Shown here piece by piece: positions 62,641 through 64,000 of a stretch of 64,000 nucleotides of DNA; within the stretch, counting starts at the first letter, position 1, and the number at the start of each line of letters is the position of its first letter. Source of the DNA: Bacillota bacterium (lineage in GTDB: Bacteria; Bacillota; Clostridia; DSM-8532); NCBI GenBank assembly GCA_023415205.1, contig JAEZLR010000004.1, positions 11,558 through 75,557 on the forward strand, written 5' to 3'. The notes beneath the pieces are model-generated. The model was given only the letters and a program-made list of their open reading frames with translations, made no database searches and had not been told where the DNA came from. The position numbers and the translations under genes were made by a program.

Positions 62641-64000
62641 GGTGCCGTCAAGAGTTTTGCGCAAATTGGTTTGCAACCTTGGCATAAAGGAAGTCAACCA
62701 ACCATAAAATCCGATTCGAGGTCGGTATTTTCTAAGTGTTTCATGTTTAAATACTTTTTGTTTCCCCACTGCGTTCCGGCCACATGGCGCAAGCGAGCGC
62801 AGACCAGCATTAGTGCCGAATTGCCATCCGGGAATGTGCCAACCACCCTTGTCCGTCGGCGGATTTCTCGGTTTAAGCGCTCAATTACATTGTTTGTACG
62901 AATTCTTGTCCAATGCTCGAAAGGAAAATCCGCATAGGTGAGTGTTTCATCAATGCTGTTTTCAATCTTGGCCGCCGCCTCTTTCAGTTTCATTTCTCGT
63001 AGGGCGGCAATAACCAGTTTTGCCTTTTCCTTAGCTGCCGCCTTGCTCTCCTGGGCGTGGATGGCTTTTAGCATTTTTGCAACTACCTTGCCTTTAGAAC
63101 GCGGAACAACGGAGAAAACATTACGATAAAAATGTACGGTGCAGCGTTGATATTTGGCTTCAGGAAATACTTCTCCCACAGCTTCCAGCATGCCAAGACA
63201 TTTGTCACCAATGATAAGCTTTACACCATTTAGGCCACGCCCTTTTAACCATTGGAAGAATTCTGTCCAACTAGCCTTATCCTCTTTCATGCCTTCGGCA
63301 GCACCCAGCACCTCACGATAGCCGTCCTCGTTGACTGCAATTGCTACAAGTACACTCACGTTTTCATACTCGCCGCCCCAATTACGACGCAGGTAGATGC
63401 CATCGACATAAACGTAAGGGTATTTTCCACCTTGTAAAGGGCGGTTGCGCCAAGCTTCAATATGCACGTAAGCCTTTTTGTTCAGCTCGCTTATGGTAGA
63501 GGGTGATACTTTTGTGCCCCATAAGGCCTCTGTAATATCTTCCACCCTTCGTACAGAAACTCCCGCCAAATACATTTCGATCAGAGCTTCTTCAACAGAA
63601 CTTTCGCGGCGGCGATAACGCTCGATAATGGCAGTTTCAAAAGGTACACCCTTTAGTTTAGGTACTTTCAGGGTCACTTCACCAGATGTAGTGGTCAGAT
63701 TCCTATCATAGTGTCCGGCACGGTAGCCCTGTCTGGCCTCGGTACGCTCGTATTTGGCAGCATTGGTTAGTTCTTTTGCTTCCTGCTCTAACAGTCCGTT
63801 CAAAGTCTCTTCTACGCTACTACGCACTAATTCCTTAAGCTCGTCCTTGATGATTTCCTCGTTAAGTTGTACAATTTTCTTAGACATGTTTGCAGTTCTC
63901 CTTTCGGTTAGATTTGGTCTGGTAACTTTATTTTACCAAAAGGCTGCAAACATGTCCTTTTTATTAAATCTTCAATTTGCGCAACTTATTGTACCTTATC
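62641..64000 (-). mobile_element. IS256-family insertion sequence
   Basis: The transposase gene is flanked by imperfect inverted repeats: the left end runs to TTTTGCGCAAATTG (about 62655-62668), and the right end carries the complement CAATTTGCGCAA (63973-63984). The outer left end is near 62641, and the right end reaches about 63995-64000 at the edge of the window, so a target duplication cannot be judged. It borders the cassette array. Confidence 0.75.
62694..63887 (-). CDS. IS256-family (mutator-type) transposase
   Basis: The 397-residue DDE transposase is full length. Features are VYVDGIYLRRNW (first Asp), LIIGDKCLGMLEAVGEV (second Asp), the CTVHFYRN motif typical of the mutator family, and the C-terminal NVIERLNREIRRRTRVVGTF (Glu region). 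No frameshift is visible, so the element may still be active. It is transcribed towards the cassette array. Confidence 0.95.
   Translation of the reverse strand: MSKKIVQLNEEIIKDELKELVRSSVEETLNGLLEQEAKELTNAAKYERTEARQGYRAGHYDRNLTTTSGEVTLKVPKLKGVPFETAIIERYRRRESSVEEALIEMYLAGVSVRRVEDITEALWGTKVSPSTISELNKKAYVHIEAWRNRPLQGGKYPYVYVDGIYLRRNWGGEYENVSVLVAIAVNEDGYREVLGAAEGMKEDKASWTEFFQWLKGRGLNGVKLIIGDKCLGMLEAVGEVFPEAKYQRCTVHFYRNVFSVVPRSKGKVVAKMLKAIHAQESKAAAKEKAKLVIAALREMKLKEAAAKIENSIDETLTYADFPFEHWTRIRTNNVIERLNREIRRRTRVVGTFPDGNSALMLVCARLRHVAGTQWGNKKYLNMKHLENTDLESDFMVG

Overview
The window reads as chromosomal DNA of an endospore-forming, low-to-mid GC Firmicute of class Clostridia. Clues are the sporulation membrane protein YlbJ beside coaD, a T-box leader, a Clostridia-style Tad operon, AGGAGG ribosome sites with frequent TTG and GTG starts, and an arylpyruvate:ferredoxin oxidoreductase module typical of anaerobic amino-acid fermenters. 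The genus cannot be fixed from sequence alone. LAYOUT. 1-2450: end of a BMP-type nucleoside ABC transporter operon (ATPase fragment and two permeases). 2778-13665: one long Tad/Flp-type secretion operon (TadZ-like, TadA, TadB, TadC, TadE-like, a 1092-residue DUF5702-like protein, a second TadE-like protein, an FHA protein). 13715-14033: two tiny Asn/Gln/Lys-rich genes below the usual ORF cutoff. 14128-16054: a DAHP synthase-prephenate dehydratase fusion behind a T-box leader whose specifier reads UUC (Phe). 16150-31765: an FRG-domain protein, a YkvI transporter, oligoendopeptidase F, a Crp/Fnr regulator, a cupin regulator with an acyl-CoA synthetase, a PAS/GAF sensor kinase, a helicase-like protein with predicted membrane helices, and a CadC/CadA metal-efflux pair. 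31938-43003: housekeeping genes (recG, rsmD, coaD, ylbJ, Asp23, DnaJ-like, mutS2, DUF554) with a candidate structured RNA before mutS2. 43207-49121: phenylacetate-CoA ligase, iorA, iorB, a PRPP synthetase and an aminotransferase, which together could oxidise aromatic amino acids to arylacetyl-CoA and arylacetate. 49357-53493: a chemoreceptor, KDPG aldolase and KDG kinase. ACCESSORY REGION. From about 53560 to 62520 the DNA becomes visibly AT-richer and holds 13 mostly small genes, all on the + strand: SUKH-like, unknown, ProC-like, lipoproteins, TrmO-like, alpha/beta hydrolase, HAD-like, PNPOx-like, GNAT, TIGR04076-like and FMN-binding. The gaps hold long imperfect palindromes that look like integron attC recombination sites. 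Three have recognisable outer core boxes (54489-54637, 55227-55406, 56313-56463), a fourth is weaker (59598-59730), and several are decayed. The start of the second cassette is the exact reverse complement of the R'' box at its end, as integron cassettes predict. No integrase gene is in the window, so this is best described as a candidate CALIN (cluster of attC sites lacking an integrase) or an integron-like cassette system in a Firmicute. A good sigma-A promoter lies just upstream, and an IS256-family element closes the region at the right edge. This array is the most interesting part of the window.
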